Assembly: GCA_024644595.1 (NCBI GenBank)
Contig: JAHEHL010000003.1
Span: 62,001-126,000, forward strand
Direction of reading: 5' to 3'
Length of the DNA: 64,000 bases
From: Porticoccaceae bacterium
GTDB lineage: Bacteria > Pseudomonadota > Gammaproteobacteria > Pseudomonadales > Porticoccaceae
Part shown: piece after piece, positions 7,974 through 16,883 of the stretch
How positions within the stretch are numbered: the first letter of the stretch is position 1
Layout of the letters: each line of letters begins with the position of its first letter
Notes under the pieces: generated by a model
What the model was told of the DNA's origin: nothing
The model's input: the letters and a program-made list of their open reading frames with translations, nothing else
Database searches by the model: none
Position numbers and translations under genes: made by a program

Positions 7974-10196
7974 ATGAATTACCAGAAAAACTTTAAGAAG
8001 CAGGTGCTTCCAGCCCTGATTTCCTTATCCATGTTGCCGTTATATGCCAATGTTGCTGTTGGCGAGACAATGCTCGAAGAAGTTGTTGTGACGGCGCGTA
8101 AGCGTCAAGAATCGATACAAGACGTTCCTGTAGCCGTTACCGCTATAACACCGGGCCAACTAGAAAGAGGCTCGATTAAAAGTGTTGTGGATGTGGCTAA
8201 ATTAGTTCCCAATGTCGAATTGCACCAAACCTCACAGGGCTCACACTCACTCAGCCCTTCTATTCGAGGCTTAAGCTACGACGATATCGAAAAATCTATT
8301 GAATCAACTATTGGTGTCGCAATTGATGGCGTCTTTATGGCCAGTAATTCTGGTGCCATATTCGACTTTTTTGATGTTGAGTCAGTTGAAGTACTTCGCG
8401 GCCCTCAGGGTACATTGTTTGGTCGCAACACGATTGGTGGTGTGATCAACGTGCAGAGAACTGAACCAACTGGTGAGTGGGGCGGAAAAATAGAAACGAC
8501 TTTCGGTGACGAAAGCCTGATCGACCTGAAGGCCATCATCAACATGCCACTGGGAGATAAAGGCGGCGTGAAGATCGCGGTTAAGGATGTTGAGTCTAAA
8601 TCATTCCTGTACAACGTTACTAACAACACCAGACCTGATAATCGCGACAGCCAGACTGCTTCGATTTCTGTGAAATACAACTTTACAGATAACACGTCAG
8701 CGGTACTGACCTATGATGACTATGATCACAATACAACAGCCGTCGACATCATAAACACTTCGCCAGCAACCCATGCCCTTTGTGTAGCAGCTCCCACGCA
8801 AAATTGTGCAGCTGTATCATCAGATATCTCAAAAGCCAGCGGTTACACAACGAGTGTACAAAAGAATCCTCTTTTAGCAACGCTTGAAGGTGAGAACACT
8901 ACTCTTAAACTGACTCATCAAGGCGATGGTTTCGAGCTGAAATACATCTATGGTGGTATGGAATATGACGAACTTGCGCAGTTGGGTTCTTGGGGTACAA
9001 ATGGCGTTATGTTCCCTGTCATGAGAGAGCAAACATTTGAGCAAGAGTCTCATGAGTTGCAGTATATCTCTGATCTGGAGGGGCCGATGAATTTCGTTGT
9101 TGGCGCCTATAGCATGACAGCGGACTCTTATATCACTTCAGGCCCGATTCAAAACTTTACTGCAAACCACAGTTTAGAAGCTTCTGCGTTTTTCGGTGAG
9201 ATGACTTATGACCTAAGCGATACGTGGTCCATCACTGCTGGTGCACGATACACTGAGGAAGATAAACAACTCTATTCTCGCGGCTGGGCTCTGTTGGATT
9301 CTGCCAACCGAGTGGCTGATAATCTTGATGCAGCAACCATTGTCGGAAAACCTAAATTCTCAGACGACAATACAAGCTATCGTGTTGTTCTACAGAGAGA
9401 ATTCGAGAAAGGTATGATGTACGCCTCTATTGCGACAGGATTCCGTAGCGGTGGCTTCTTTAACCGTGGATCAACTGCATCAGAGCTTCTGCCATACCAG
9501 TCAGAAGAAGTTGAAAGTTTTGAAATCGGTATGCGCAGCAACCCAACGGATAACTCACAGCTAAACATCACTTACTTCAACACCGACTACACTGACAAGC
9601 AGGTACAAGTTATCGTACCCGGCGACGACCCTGTCTGTGGCAAAGGCACTGCGGAGAATGGTGTGACATGTTCATTTACTCGAAATGCTGGTCAAGTCAG
9701 CATGGATGGTGTTGAGATAGAAGCAGCACTTATGCCTACTGACTCGCTGACTTTACGGGCAGCCATTGGTACCTTTGATGGCGGATATGACAAATACGAC
9801 TACAATGGTGTGGATATTGCAGACAAGGCCTTCTTGATGTATGCACCCGAGTTAACGGCTAGTTTGGTTGCCGAGCACACGTCTGAAGTTGCTGGCGGCT
9901 CACTGACTGTAACGGGTAGCTTCAGCTACAAAGATGAAGTTTATACTCAGGCCGCATGGGCAACTTATGACCCTGCAACTGGTCCAGAGGTTGTTATTGA
10001 TAGCTACGAGACTTTTGATCTTTCAGCCACATACTTGAAGGATATGGGCAATGGGACATTGAAAGTAATGGTCTATGGCACAGATATCTTTGAAGAAGAT
10101 GGCCGTATCAATCGTCTCTATGACGCAGGTAGCTTCTCTTGGGCAGAACTTCAGCCAGGTCGTCAGTTTGGTGTCACTTTAGGATATGAATTCTAA
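7974..10196 (+). CDS. TonB-dependent outer-membrane receptor
   Basis: A 740-residue outer-membrane receptor. A signal peptide (about residues 1-30, ending near ANVAVGE) is followed by a TonB box-like EEVVVTARKR, the plug domain (IRGLSYDD, VEVLRGPQGTLFGRNTIGG) and a 22-strand-type barrel ending in the aromatic ...GVTLGYEF. This is the class often annotated with siderophores, but its members in marine gammaproteobacteria commonly import hydrophobic or oligomeric carbon sources. No siderophore gene is near and the flanking genes are catabolic, so it probably imports the substrate of the cluster. That is inferred from context. The start is supported by GAGGGG 8 bases upstream, and a strong terminator follows. 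Confidence 0.93.
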   Translation: MNYQKNFKKQVLPALISLSMLPLYANVAVGETMLEEVVVTARKRQESIQDVPVAVTAITPGQLERGSIKSVVDVAKLVPNVELHQTSQGSHSLSPSIRGLSYDDIEKSIESTIGVAIDGVFMASNSGAIFDFFDVESVEVLRGPQGTLFGRNTIGGVINVQRTEPTGEWGGKIETTFGDESLIDLKAIINMPLGDKGGVKIAVKDVESKSFLYNVTNNTRPDNRDSQTASISVKYNFTDNTSAVLTYDDYDHNTTAVDIINTSPATHALCVAAPTQNCAAVSSDISKASGYTTSVQKNPLLATLEGENTTLKLTHQGDGFELKYIYGGMEYDELAQLGSWGTNGVMFPVMREQTFEQESHELQYISDLEGPMNFVVGAYSMTADSYITSGPIQNFTANHSLEASAFFGEMTYDLSDTWSITAGARYTEEDKQLYSRGWALLDSANRVADNLDAATIVGKPKFSDDNTSYRVVLQREFEKGMMYASIATGFRSGGFFNRGSTASELLPYQSEEVESFEIGMRSNPTDNSQLNITYFNTDYTDKQVQVIVPGDDPVCGKGTAENGVTCSFTRNAGQVSMDGVEIEAALMPTDSLTLRAAIGTFDGGYDKYDYNGVDIADKAFLMYAPELTASLVAEHTSEVAGGSLTVTGSFSYKDEVYTQAAWATYDPATGPEVVIDSYETFDLSATYLKDMGNGTLKVMVYGTDIFEEDGRINRLYDAGSFSWAELQPGRQFGVTLGYEF

Positions 10197-10225
10197 GTAA
10201 CTGACCTATCCAGAAGGACTTAAAA

Positions 10226-10257
10226 GGCGGTTGAACTCGGTTCAACCGCCTTTTTTT
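10226..10257 (+). terminator. Rho-independent terminator of the TonB receptor gene
   Basis: An 11-bp perfect stem, GGCGGTTGAAC / GTTCAACCGCC, with loop TCG and seven T after it, 30 bases past the receptor stop codon. Confidence 0.95.
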
Positions 10258-10298
10258 ATCTTTATGACCTCAACACACCAAAACCACGGGTAACCAAC

Positions 10299-11129
10299 AT
10301 GCAGAAGACCGAAACAACCGTCCTTAAACACCGGATTCAGGATGGCATTTTGTGGCTATGTAAAGACAACCCTCAAGACAATTACGGCATGTCTCTGGCG
10401 CTGCTCAAGGCCATGGGCGAAGCCCTCGACACTGTCAAAGATAGCCCTGCTATCCGTGCCGTTGTGATAGATGCAGGCGGTCGTGGCTTTCATGCCGGTG
10501 CTGTCGCTGTGACTGAACTGCAACCCCGACTTGAAGACTTGGTTCGCGAGGATTTTCAACGGCTAGTCCAAATGGGCCACAAGCTGGGTAATCAGATTGC
10601 CTCTATGCCTATCCCTGTGATTGGCATAGCTCGTGGCGGCGCCCTGGGTGGCGGCCTTGAACTGCTCTTACGCAGCGATTTCCTCTTTTGCCTTGATTCT
10701 GCACGCTTTAGCTTTCCCGAGGTAACTCTAGGCTTTGTGGCAGCCTGGGGTGGCACTCAGTTAGCTGCAAGGCTTATGCCCTTTCGACGGGCTCAGGAAA
10801 TGCTTTTGTTAGGCGAATCAATCAACGGCTTGCAGGCTGCGGAGTTTGGACTGGTGACTGCGTCATTCGCCACCACTGACCTCTTAGATGCCCACCTCGA
10901 CCACGTGCTGACCCGTTTGAGTCACTGCTCACCGGCATCGATGCGATGGACTAAGGCCTGCTTGGAGGCTGCCTGGGAAGGGTCTCTCGACACAGGCCTG
11001 GACAAAGAGTTAGAAGCGGAAACGGCCACCATGGCCAGCGGTGACTTTCTTAAAGGTTTGGACGCCCTTGGCAGTGGCAAAATTTACGACTATGCAGCAG
11101 GAAGAGCCGTGGCGAAGAAAAGCCGCTGA
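10299..11129 (+). CDS. Enoyl-CoA hydratase/isomerase (crotonase family)
   Basis: A 276-residue crotonase-fold protein. It keeps both glutamates of canonical enoyl-CoA hydratase: one in GGALGGGLEL (about residues 109-118) and one in FSFPEVTLGF. It also has the oxyanion-hole segment RGFHAGAV, although the usual CAGxD is HAGAV. It probably hydrates a 2-enoyl-CoA made by the dehydrogenases on the opposite strand. The gene stands alone between two terminators on the plus strand, and the hairpin of the downstream terminator includes its stop codon. Confidence 0.88.
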   Translation: MQKTETTVLKHRIQDGILWLCKDNPQDNYGMSLALLKAMGEALDTVKDSPAIRAVVIDAGGRGFHAGAVAVTELQPRLEDLVREDFQRLVQMGHKLGNQIASMPIPVIGIARGGALGGGLELLLRSDFLFCLDSARFSFPEVTLGFVAAWGGTQLAARLMPFRRAQEMLLLGESINGLQAAEFGLVTASFATTDLLDAHLDHVLTRLSHCSPASMRWTKACLEAAWEGSLDTGLDKELEAETATMASGDFLKGLDALGSGKIYDYAAGRAVAKKSR

Positions 11130-11145
11130 AGGCAGCGGCTTTTTT
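11119..11145 (+). terminator. Terminator overlapping the stop codon
   Basis: AAGCCGCT / AGCGGCTT arms with a GAAGGC loop that contains part of the TGA stop (11127-11129), followed by a T-run. The A-rich upstream side could give some termination in the other direction, for the convergent SDR gene. Confidence 0.88.
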
Positions 11146-11150
11146 GATTC

Positions 11151-11205
11151 AGAGCTTTTTAAACCAAGAGCCTTTTAAACCGAAAGCTTTTTAAACCAAG
11201 AGCTT
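11151..11205. repeat. 16-bp tandem repeat, about 3.4 copies
   Basis: Three direct copies of a 16-base unit (consensus AGAGCTTTTTAAACCA, with one to two changes in copies two and three) and a partial fourth, between the enoyl-CoA hydratase and the convergent SDR. Each unit contains the palindromic core TTTAAA. No coding role is visible. Confidence 0.8.
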
Positions 11206-11228
11206 AGCCCCTCCCCATCAAGCCTAAT

Positions 11229-11996
11229 TCAAAATCCCATCTCTGTGGCAGTAGGTATACGGCGCAGCGTTTGGCCACCGGAAATATCGACGATTCGACC
11301 GGTCATAAAACACTCATCGGATAACAGCCATAGCGCGGCATTAGCCATGTCTTCAGTGCTCGGCAACTTACCCAGCGGAATCTCATTAACAAATGCCTGC
11401 TCAATGGCTGGCATAGCCAGAAAGCCCTCAGTCATAGCGCTGGGGGTAAAACCGGGAGACAGAGAGTTAACGCGGATATTCTGTCCACCGAACTCAACCG
11501 CCGCGATGCGCACTATATGGTCCGCCCCAGCCTTGGTGCCCGCATAGGCCGCAAGTCCGGGAGGCGCCAATAGAGCTGTCTGGGAAGAGGTCGTCACCAC
11601 AGAGCCGCCATCGGTCATACGCGCAGTCATATGCTTGATAAACAGCGTGGTGCCTATCAGATGAACATCGCAGTTCTGCTGCAATACTTCACGGCTGATA
11701 TCGGCAATCGCCGATGAAGTTTCGATACCGGCAAAATTAATTGCGCCATCGAGTTTGCCGTAATGGGCTACAGCGGCATCTGCCAGAGCTGCAAGCTGCG
11801 CTTCGTCGGTAATATCGCATGCCACTGCTACAGCACCAATACTGTCGGCGATGGCCTGGACCTTATCCAGTCTGCGGGCGGCTAAGACTAATTTAGCACC
11901 TTCGGCAGCGCAGCGATGTGCTGTAGCTGCACCCATACTGCGTTCGTCAGATGCGCCTAAAATCACAATGACTTTCCCTTCTAATCGACCGGCCAT
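11229..11996 (-). CDS. SDR oxidoreductase with atypical glycine motif
   Basis: A 255-residue SDR. The ATG at 11996 is chosen over an upstream in-frame start because GAGAGG lies 7 bases before it. The cofactor loop reads GASDERSMG instead of TGxxxGIG. The catalytic parts are VTTSSQ and YAGTK, and the C-terminal part has SDECFMTG, then GGQTLRR. It shares the odd glycine loop, YxGTK and SDECFMTG with the SDR at 19292-20092, so the two are paralogues of one subfamily. It is the last gene of the nine-gene minus-strand run. Substrate unknown. Confidence 0.88.
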   Translation of the reverse strand: MAGRLEGKVIVILGASDERSMGAATAHRCAAEGAKLVLAARRLDKVQAIADSIGAVAVACDITDEAQLAALADAAVAHYGKLDGAINFAGIETSSAIADISREVLQQNCDVHLIGTTLFIKHMTARMTDGGSVVTTSSQTALLAPPGLAAYAGTKAGADHIVRIAAVEFGGQNIRVNSLSPGFTPSAMTEGFLAMPAIEQAFVNEIPLGKLPSTEDMANAALWLLSDECFMTGRIVDISGGQTLRRIPTATEMGF

Positions 11997-12027
11997 GTTT
12001 GTACCTCTCAATAATTTATTTTTTTTA

Positions 12028-13044
12028 TTAAATTTTTACTAATTGCTTACCGAAGTTTTGCCCGGCAAAAAGTCCCGCCAAACCAGCCGGACATTCTTCG
12101 ATACCGTTTAATATATGTTCTTTAACTTTGATCTTGCCCTCATTAACCCACTGACTTAACTGCTCTATTGCCGCGGGATAACGCGCCACATGATCGAGAA
12201 CAATAAAGCCTTCCATATGAGAGCGGCGAATCACCAACTGCATATAATTTTTCGGCCCAGGCGGCAGAGCTTTAGTTTGGTAACCACTGGAAATACCACC
12301 ACAGAGAACCACCCGTGCATGGTTGGACAGATTGACCAGTGCCGCATCGAGAATCTCGCCACCCACATTATCAAAGAACACATCAATACTGTTTTTACAA
12401 AGCTCTCTCATGCGCTCATCGACCGACTCCGATTTATAGTCAATCACTGCATCGTAGCCAAGTTCATCAATCAGCCACTGACACTTGGCCTGACCACCGG
12501 CAATACCAATAACGCGACAACCCATAAGTTTGGCTATTTGACCCACGGTCGAGCCTGTGGCACCCGCGGCGCCTGAAATCACAACCGTATCCCCCGCTTT
12601 GGGTTTGCCGATATCCAGCAGCCCGAAATACGCGGTAAGGCCGGTAAGGCCATAAATATGCAGCGGATAAGCAATAGGCATGGTATCGGGGATTTTTTCG
12701 ACGGGGAATAAACCAGAACCATCACTGATCGCATACTCCTGCCAGCCAAAACCGCCCTGTACTCGATCGCCTGTCTGATAGTCACTGTGCTTACTCGCCA
12801 CAACCTCGCCCACCGCCATAGAACGCATCACTTCGCCGATGGCAACGGGCGGCACGTAGCTACGCACATCGTTGAGCCATCCGCGCTGGGCGGGCTCAAA
12901 TGAAAGATAGTGATTTTTAACCAGAAATTCGCCATCCATTAAATCGCGGACTGTCTCAGTCTCAAAATTAAAATGTTCCGCGCTAACAGTGGCTTCTGGA
13001 CGGGATTTTAAGGTCCATTTTTTATTAGTTACTGCTGCTGTCAT
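12028..13044 (-). CDS. NADP-dependent oxidoreductase, zinc-less MDR (CurA/PTGR-like)
   Basis: A 338-residue medium-chain dehydrogenase/reductase without the zinc-binding Cys/His pattern of alcohol dehydrogenases. It has the coenzyme fold motif SGAAGATGSTVGQIAKLMG, FDNVGGE, and the GLTGLTAYFGLLD segment typical of leukotriene B4 dehydrogenase/2-alkenal reductase and the E. coli CurA group. These enzymes reduce alpha,beta-unsaturated ketones or aldehydes with NADPH. Its start overlaps the stop of the DUF3604 gene (ATGA at 13041-13044), so the two are translationally coupled. A likely job is double-bond reduction of an enone intermediate. Confidence 0.9.
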   Translation of the reverse strand: MTAAVTNKKWTLKSRPEATVSAEHFNFETETVRDLMDGEFLVKNHYLSFEPAQRGWLNDVRSYVPPVAIGEVMRSMAVGEVVASKHSDYQTGDRVQGGFGWQEYAISDGSGLFPVEKIPDTMPIAYPLHIYGLTGLTAYFGLLDIGKPKAGDTVVISGAAGATGSTVGQIAKLMGCRVIGIAGGQAKCQWLIDELGYDAVIDYKSESVDERMRELCKNSIDVFFDNVGGEILDAALVNLSNHARVVLCGGISSGYQTKALPPGPKNYMQLVIRRSHMEGFIVLDHVARYPAAIEQLSQWVNEGKIKVKEHILNGIEECPAGLAGLFAGQNFGKQLVKI

Positions 13045-14909
13045 GGGGTGTACCAGATAGGTGACGAATAGGCGCGATCTTGAATGGTTTTTGGCGCACG
13101 GGGATCTATGACTGCACCAAAATATTTGGCGTCATAGGTCGTCCAGCGCGGCGTAGGAATTTGAATAACTCTGGCATAGTAGAATGCACGCTGCTCTGAA
13201 TCGAACTCTGGGTCAGTCCATACTGCAGTTAGTTCCGCGGCACCTATGCTATTGCTATAGGTTGCATTTTCTATATCCACGGTATTACCAACGGCAGGAA
13301 TATCCCCTGAAAACCAGTTGCCACTGCGGCCATCAGACAGTGCTACATCAAATATTTTCTCCTCGGTTTCACCACTGGCATTGAGCCAACCTTTAATAAT
13401 TTGTACGCGGTCGAGATTGGCGCCATCTGGATCTCTTGAAGCCGCCACCATAAAGCGTGGTGCCGCGTCTTTTTCACCGCGGGTTAGATCACCACCCATG
13501 GGTACACCTTTCTGGTAGCCAATACTGGCAAAGTCAGCCTGCAATACATCGGCCTCTGTAAACTCCCAGCCGCCAAAGAAGCGTAACTTAATTCTTGTCC
13601 CAGACGTGGCATAAACCTCCCGTCGCTTGATCGCCCGAAAAATAGACTCGCGGGTGTTTTCTTCAGACCAGGCAGCGGTCAGGCCAGAGGACACTAGCTG
13701 CCAGATTTTCTGCAACTGATCGGCCATACGCTTTTCCGTGCGGTCGACAGAGGGTTCATCATGGGCGAATTTGCCAAAGAAATTATCCTCATAGGTGGTC
13801 GCCATGCCGGTGTGAGAATCAGTACTGCCGATCAGGCCAAACTTAAACGGGTTGGTCCCTAAATTAGCCTCGTGACGCAGCCCCTCCAGCAATGCCGAGC
13901 GGCTGTACTCATACTTGAGCATATGCGGCTGTTTAGGCGTATCAAGGGTAATATTGCCCTCATCCCAGGTCTCAAAATCGGCAAACTCATCTGTCGGTGA
14001 CAGGAATGGATGGGTCTCACCATCGCCTTTAATCTGAGTGGTTTCATACACAGGTTCCCAGCGTGCTCGCTTGCGCGCGTATGACTCATCCAGCGGCAGT
14101 CCATTTTCCCGATTCGGTGAAAACATGCGACCATTGCTGACATTGCCATTGTGAGCAATGGCGATTACCTCACCCCCAGTTTGCTTTTCATAGTCCGCCA
14201 GAGCATCCCATAGATCCTCTGGATCATTGCTGTGCTGGGCCGAAAAAGGCGTGTGTTGGGCGGCCAGCTCGGCACCGTCTTTATAAATCACCACCCGGTG
14301 CAAGTTGTCACCGGTGATCATCGATGTCCATTCATAGCCAACAAAGGCGGTAAACAGCCCCGGCTCATTATATTTGTCCGCCACTGCTGAGGCTTCCGAC
14401 CAGATCGATCTGCGCAGACTGTCCGGGGTCAAATATTCTGCCTCGCTGGTTTGAATAGCGTCAGAGAAAGCCAGTGCTAGACCCATCATATCGCCCTGCT
14501 GCATCATCTCTTGCCATTCCATGCCCATCTTCCATTCCTTGAGACGGGGGTCGTTGACCTCCAGCTGCGCATAGATACCCAGATATTCGGCATGATCTGT
14601 AACAGCCAAGAAGTCCAACGGGCGGCGCAGTCGAGCCGGCATACCGTTGTCTGCCTGCACAGTCTGACCGCGAGCAAATTCAAAGGCCTGATCTTTGGTC
14701 AGGCGAGTTTGTAAAATATAGGCATCGGCAGATAGCTGGGAATGCAGGTGCAAATCGCCCCAGTAGAGATTGGTTAGGCCCTCTCGTACCGGCGTGGAAT
14801 AGAGTAACTTTTTCTCCACCAAGGACTTGTCTGGCTCACTGGCATTTAATAAACCAGTAAAAGACAGGGCTATCACCGCAATTGTGACGCTACTGAAAAG
14901 CTTATGCAT
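13041..14909 (-). CDS. Exported DUF3604 protein (PHP-like metalloenzyme fold)
   Basis: A 622-residue protein with a signal peptide (residues 1 to about 23, ending LLNAS). DUF3604 proteins have PHP-like metal-binding signatures, visible here as GDLHLHSQ near residue 52, FLAVTDHAEYLG, IAHNGNVSNG and GSTDSHTGMATTY. The C-terminal half has ATSGTRIKLRFFGGW and ends in QDRAYSSPIWY. A periplasmic hydrolase acting on an ester or phosphoester is possible, but the function is not established. It is embedded in an oxygenase/SDR operon and has a paralogue at 58328-60217. It starts 25 bases after the VOC gene and overlaps the reductase gene by 4 bases. Confidence 0.85.
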   Translation of the reverse strand: MHKLFSSVTIAVIALSFTGLLNASEPDKSLVEKKLLYSTPVREGLTNLYWGDLHLHSQLSADAYILQTRLTKDQAFEFARGQTVQADNGMPARLRRPLDFLAVTDHAEYLGIYAQLEVNDPRLKEWKMGMEWQEMMQQGDMMGLALAFSDAIQTSEAEYLTPDSLRRSIWSEASAVADKYNEPGLFTAFVGYEWTSMITGDNLHRVVIYKDGAELAAQHTPFSAQHSNDPEDLWDALADYEKQTGGEVIAIAHNGNVSNGRMFSPNRENGLPLDESYARKRARWEPVYETTQIKGDGETHPFLSPTDEFADFETWDEGNITLDTPKQPHMLKYEYSRSALLEGLRHEANLGTNPFKFGLIGSTDSHTGMATTYEDNFFGKFAHDEPSVDRTEKRMADQLQKIWQLVSSGLTAAWSEENTRESIFRAIKRREVYATSGTRIKLRFFGGWEFTEADVLQADFASIGYQKGVPMGGDLTRGEKDAAPRFMVAASRDPDGANLDRVQIIKGWLNASGETEEKIFDVALSDGRSGNWFSGDIPAVGNTVDIENATYSNSIGAAELTAVWTDPEFDSEQRAFYYARVIQIPTPRWTTYDAKYFGAVIDPRAPKTIQDRAYSSPIWYTP

Positions 14910-14934
14910 GGTTGTTATCCTGTATTTATGGTTA

Positions 14935-15453
14935 TTACTGATAGGCAGAAAGGGGCGTAACGATCTCGATTAGATTGCCATTGTTATCACGAACAAAAAG
15001 CAACCGAACACCTGCCGCATCGAAATTGGTCGGCGCTAATTCCAATTCGACACCGCGACGGACAAGTTCAGCCGCCACTGCATCTACATCGGCGCTGCTA
15101 AAAGCTATATGCACATAGCCACGATCGGACATGGCAGTAAACACATCTGGCGCAACGACCTCATCCTGAAATGCCTGCTTGGTGCCAACCACTTCAATCA
15201 TAAAACCATTGGCGGAGATATAGCCCACATCCACGTCCGGGTAGCCATCGATGTCCCATTCGCGCACCACCTCAAAGCCAAGAACGCTGTTATACCAGTC
15301 CACCGTGGCACGGTAGTCATCCGTTGAAATCATAATATGGTCGGCACGCATCAGTGCCAGAGGATTCGCTTTAGGGGCCACATCTTGAGCGACAACCAAA
15401 GGCGATAGGCAAAAAACAATCAATCCTGCAAGACTGGCTTTTAACATCTGCAT
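14935..15453 (-). CDS. Exported VOC (glyoxalase/bleomycin-resistance fold) protein
   Basis: A 172-residue protein with a signal peptide (residues 1 to about 22, cleavage near VVAQD), then one vicinal-oxygen-chelate domain pair. Candidate metal ligands lie in MRADHIMIST, GYVHIAFSS and GNLIEIVTP (His, His, Glu pattern). VOC enzymes include epimerases, isomerases, lyases and dioxygenases. An exported one is less usual and suggests a periplasmic step. Its start overlaps the last base of the Rieske oxygenase stop codon (TAATG), so the two are coupled. It could be confused with methylmalonyl-CoA epimerase, but the signal peptide argues against a CoA ester substrate. Confidence 0.85.
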   Translation of the reverse strand: MQMLKASLAGLIVFCLSPLVVAQDVAPKANPLALMRADHIMISTDDYRATVDWYNSVLGFEVVREWDIDGYPDVDVGYISANGFMIEVVGTKQAFQDEVVAPDVFTAMSDRGYVHIAFSSADVDAVAAELVRRGVELELAPTNFDAAGVRLLFVRDNNGNLIEIVTPLSAYQ

Positions 15454-16796
15454 TACCTCAACTGATCTGAATTTATAACATCAGTGCTCACATAATCATT
15501 GAGCAACTCATGAAAGCGCTGCACTCGTTTTTCTTGATGGGTCAAAATACAGCCATTAAAGCCTCTGGAATTGAGCCCCTGTTGCTGGCTGGTGCCAATA
15601 CTCAGATCCTGGTCTGCCACATAGCCAACGGACTGACCGTCACCATAAACACTGTGGCGATTTTCGGCCCACTCCAGTGGCATAGGCCCTATGGGTGTAA
15701 TAACTTCTGTCATGCCCTCAACCGGTGGTACCAACACCCAGTGGTGAAAGACACATTTTTGCGGGTCGGTGGGATGCGGTTCTGTGCGCAGGATCTGACA
15801 CTGCTCTGGTGACATGGTGATAGTGAGATTGGGAAATAGCGTGCAGTGAAAATAATCAACCAGCTGTTGATCGCTCATATTCTCGTAGTTGGTAAAGCCA
15901 CGCTCGGGGCCGAGACGACGTTTCGCCGCCACAATCGCTTCGCGTATATCACCGGTGTGGCCATTAAAATCTGCAGGATCAACATCCCAGGCTCGCGCCA
16001 CATCGTCCAGTGGTGAGGGTACTTCGCCTGTATGAAATTCCGGGTTGCGGGTGCTGGCCTGATGGCCTTTCATCCACATGGAGTTGTGGCCCGTTTCATA
16101 CATTTCAAACAGTGTGTCCGGCAGGCCATCGTTGATAAAGGTCGAGAGCTCAGGATGAATAGTGGGCAGATGGTAACTTTCGTTAAAGTTGTCGCGAATA
16201 ATTTTCCAATTAAAATTGGCATCGGCGGACAGATACATCACCCGAATCCAATTATCCAGGCCATAGCTTGCCAGCCTTTCTGGCAAGGGCGCCAGCCAAT
16301 CCAGCAGTGGCGCCACATCCTCATCCATGCAGTAAAAAATAAACGGGCCCCAGGTCTCGCAGCGCACCTCTGTCAGAGTTACCTTGCCGCAGGGATTGCC
16401 ATCGGGAAAGTCATCCGGGTCTTGAACATTGACCAGCACGCCATCGGGGGAAAACTGCCAGCCGTGGTAGCCGCAGGTGATTTTATCGCTGCCGCCTATA
16501 TCACCGAGTATCAGACGGTTGCCGCGGTGAGGGCAGGAATTGTAAAACGCTTTGATCGAATCATCGGCCTGACGGATCATAATCACCGATTCAGTCCCTA
16601 GATTATGACGAACATAATCCCCTTCCTGCTCAAGCTCGGCAACCATGCCGCCGAGATGCCATACTTTGGGCCACAGACGCTCATTTTCGAGCACCATAAA
16701 TTCACTGGAAATATAGCGATCTGCGGTGATGTGATCACCCCGCACTGGAAGATCAAAGCCCTTTGCATAGCGCGAAGTCTCAGCTTGCGAGCTCAT
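15453..16796 (-). CDS. Rieske non-haem iron oxygenase, alpha subunit
   Basis: A 447-residue ring-hydroxylating-type oxygenase. The Rieske [2Fe-2S] ligands are C88/H90 in NSCPHRGN and C108/H111 in CGYHGW. The mononuclear iron site is around residues 202-214, with H209 and H214 in NESYHLPTIH. Such enzymes need a reductase, often a ferredoxin, and a small beta subunit may be absent. No reductase or beta-subunit gene is nearby. It lies in a run of SDRs that could oxidise its alcohol or diol product. Whether the substrate is aromatic, steroidal or another ring compound cannot be told. Confidence 0.92.
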   Translation of the reverse strand: MSSQAETSRYAKGFDLPVRGDHITADRYISSEFMVLENERLWPKVWHLGGMVAELEQEGDYVRHNLGTESVIMIRQADDSIKAFYNSCPHRGNRLILGDIGGSDKITCGYHGWQFSPDGVLVNVQDPDDFPDGNPCGKVTLTEVRCETWGPFIFYCMDEDVAPLLDWLAPLPERLASYGLDNWIRVMYLSADANFNWKIIRDNFNESYHLPTIHPELSTFINDGLPDTLFEMYETGHNSMWMKGHQASTRNPEFHTGEVPSPLDDVARAWDVDPADFNGHTGDIREAIVAAKRRLGPERGFTNYENMSDQQLVDYFHCTLFPNLTITMSPEQCQILRTEPHPTDPQKCVFHHWVLVPPVEGMTEVITPIGPMPLEWAENRHSVYGDGQSVGYVADQDLSIGTSQQQGLNSRGFNGCILTHQEKRVQRFHELLNDYVSTDVINSDQLR

Positions 16797-16883
16797 TATT
16801 TACCCCTTAGATGAATGTTAATATTGCCAAAAAGCAGCCCAAAAGATGGCCGCTATCACCTGTTTTTATGGAAATCACCTGTG

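Noticed and set aside
14935-15453. Methylmalonyl-CoA epimerase candidate (VOC fold)
   Set aside because: It has an export signal and is coupled to the Rieske oxygenase, far from the mutase operon, so a cytosolic CoA-ester epimerase is unlikely.
16032-16601. 189-codon open frame opposite the Rieske oxygenase
   Set aside because: Antisense to the iron-binding motifs of a well-supported gene; no domain or start signal.
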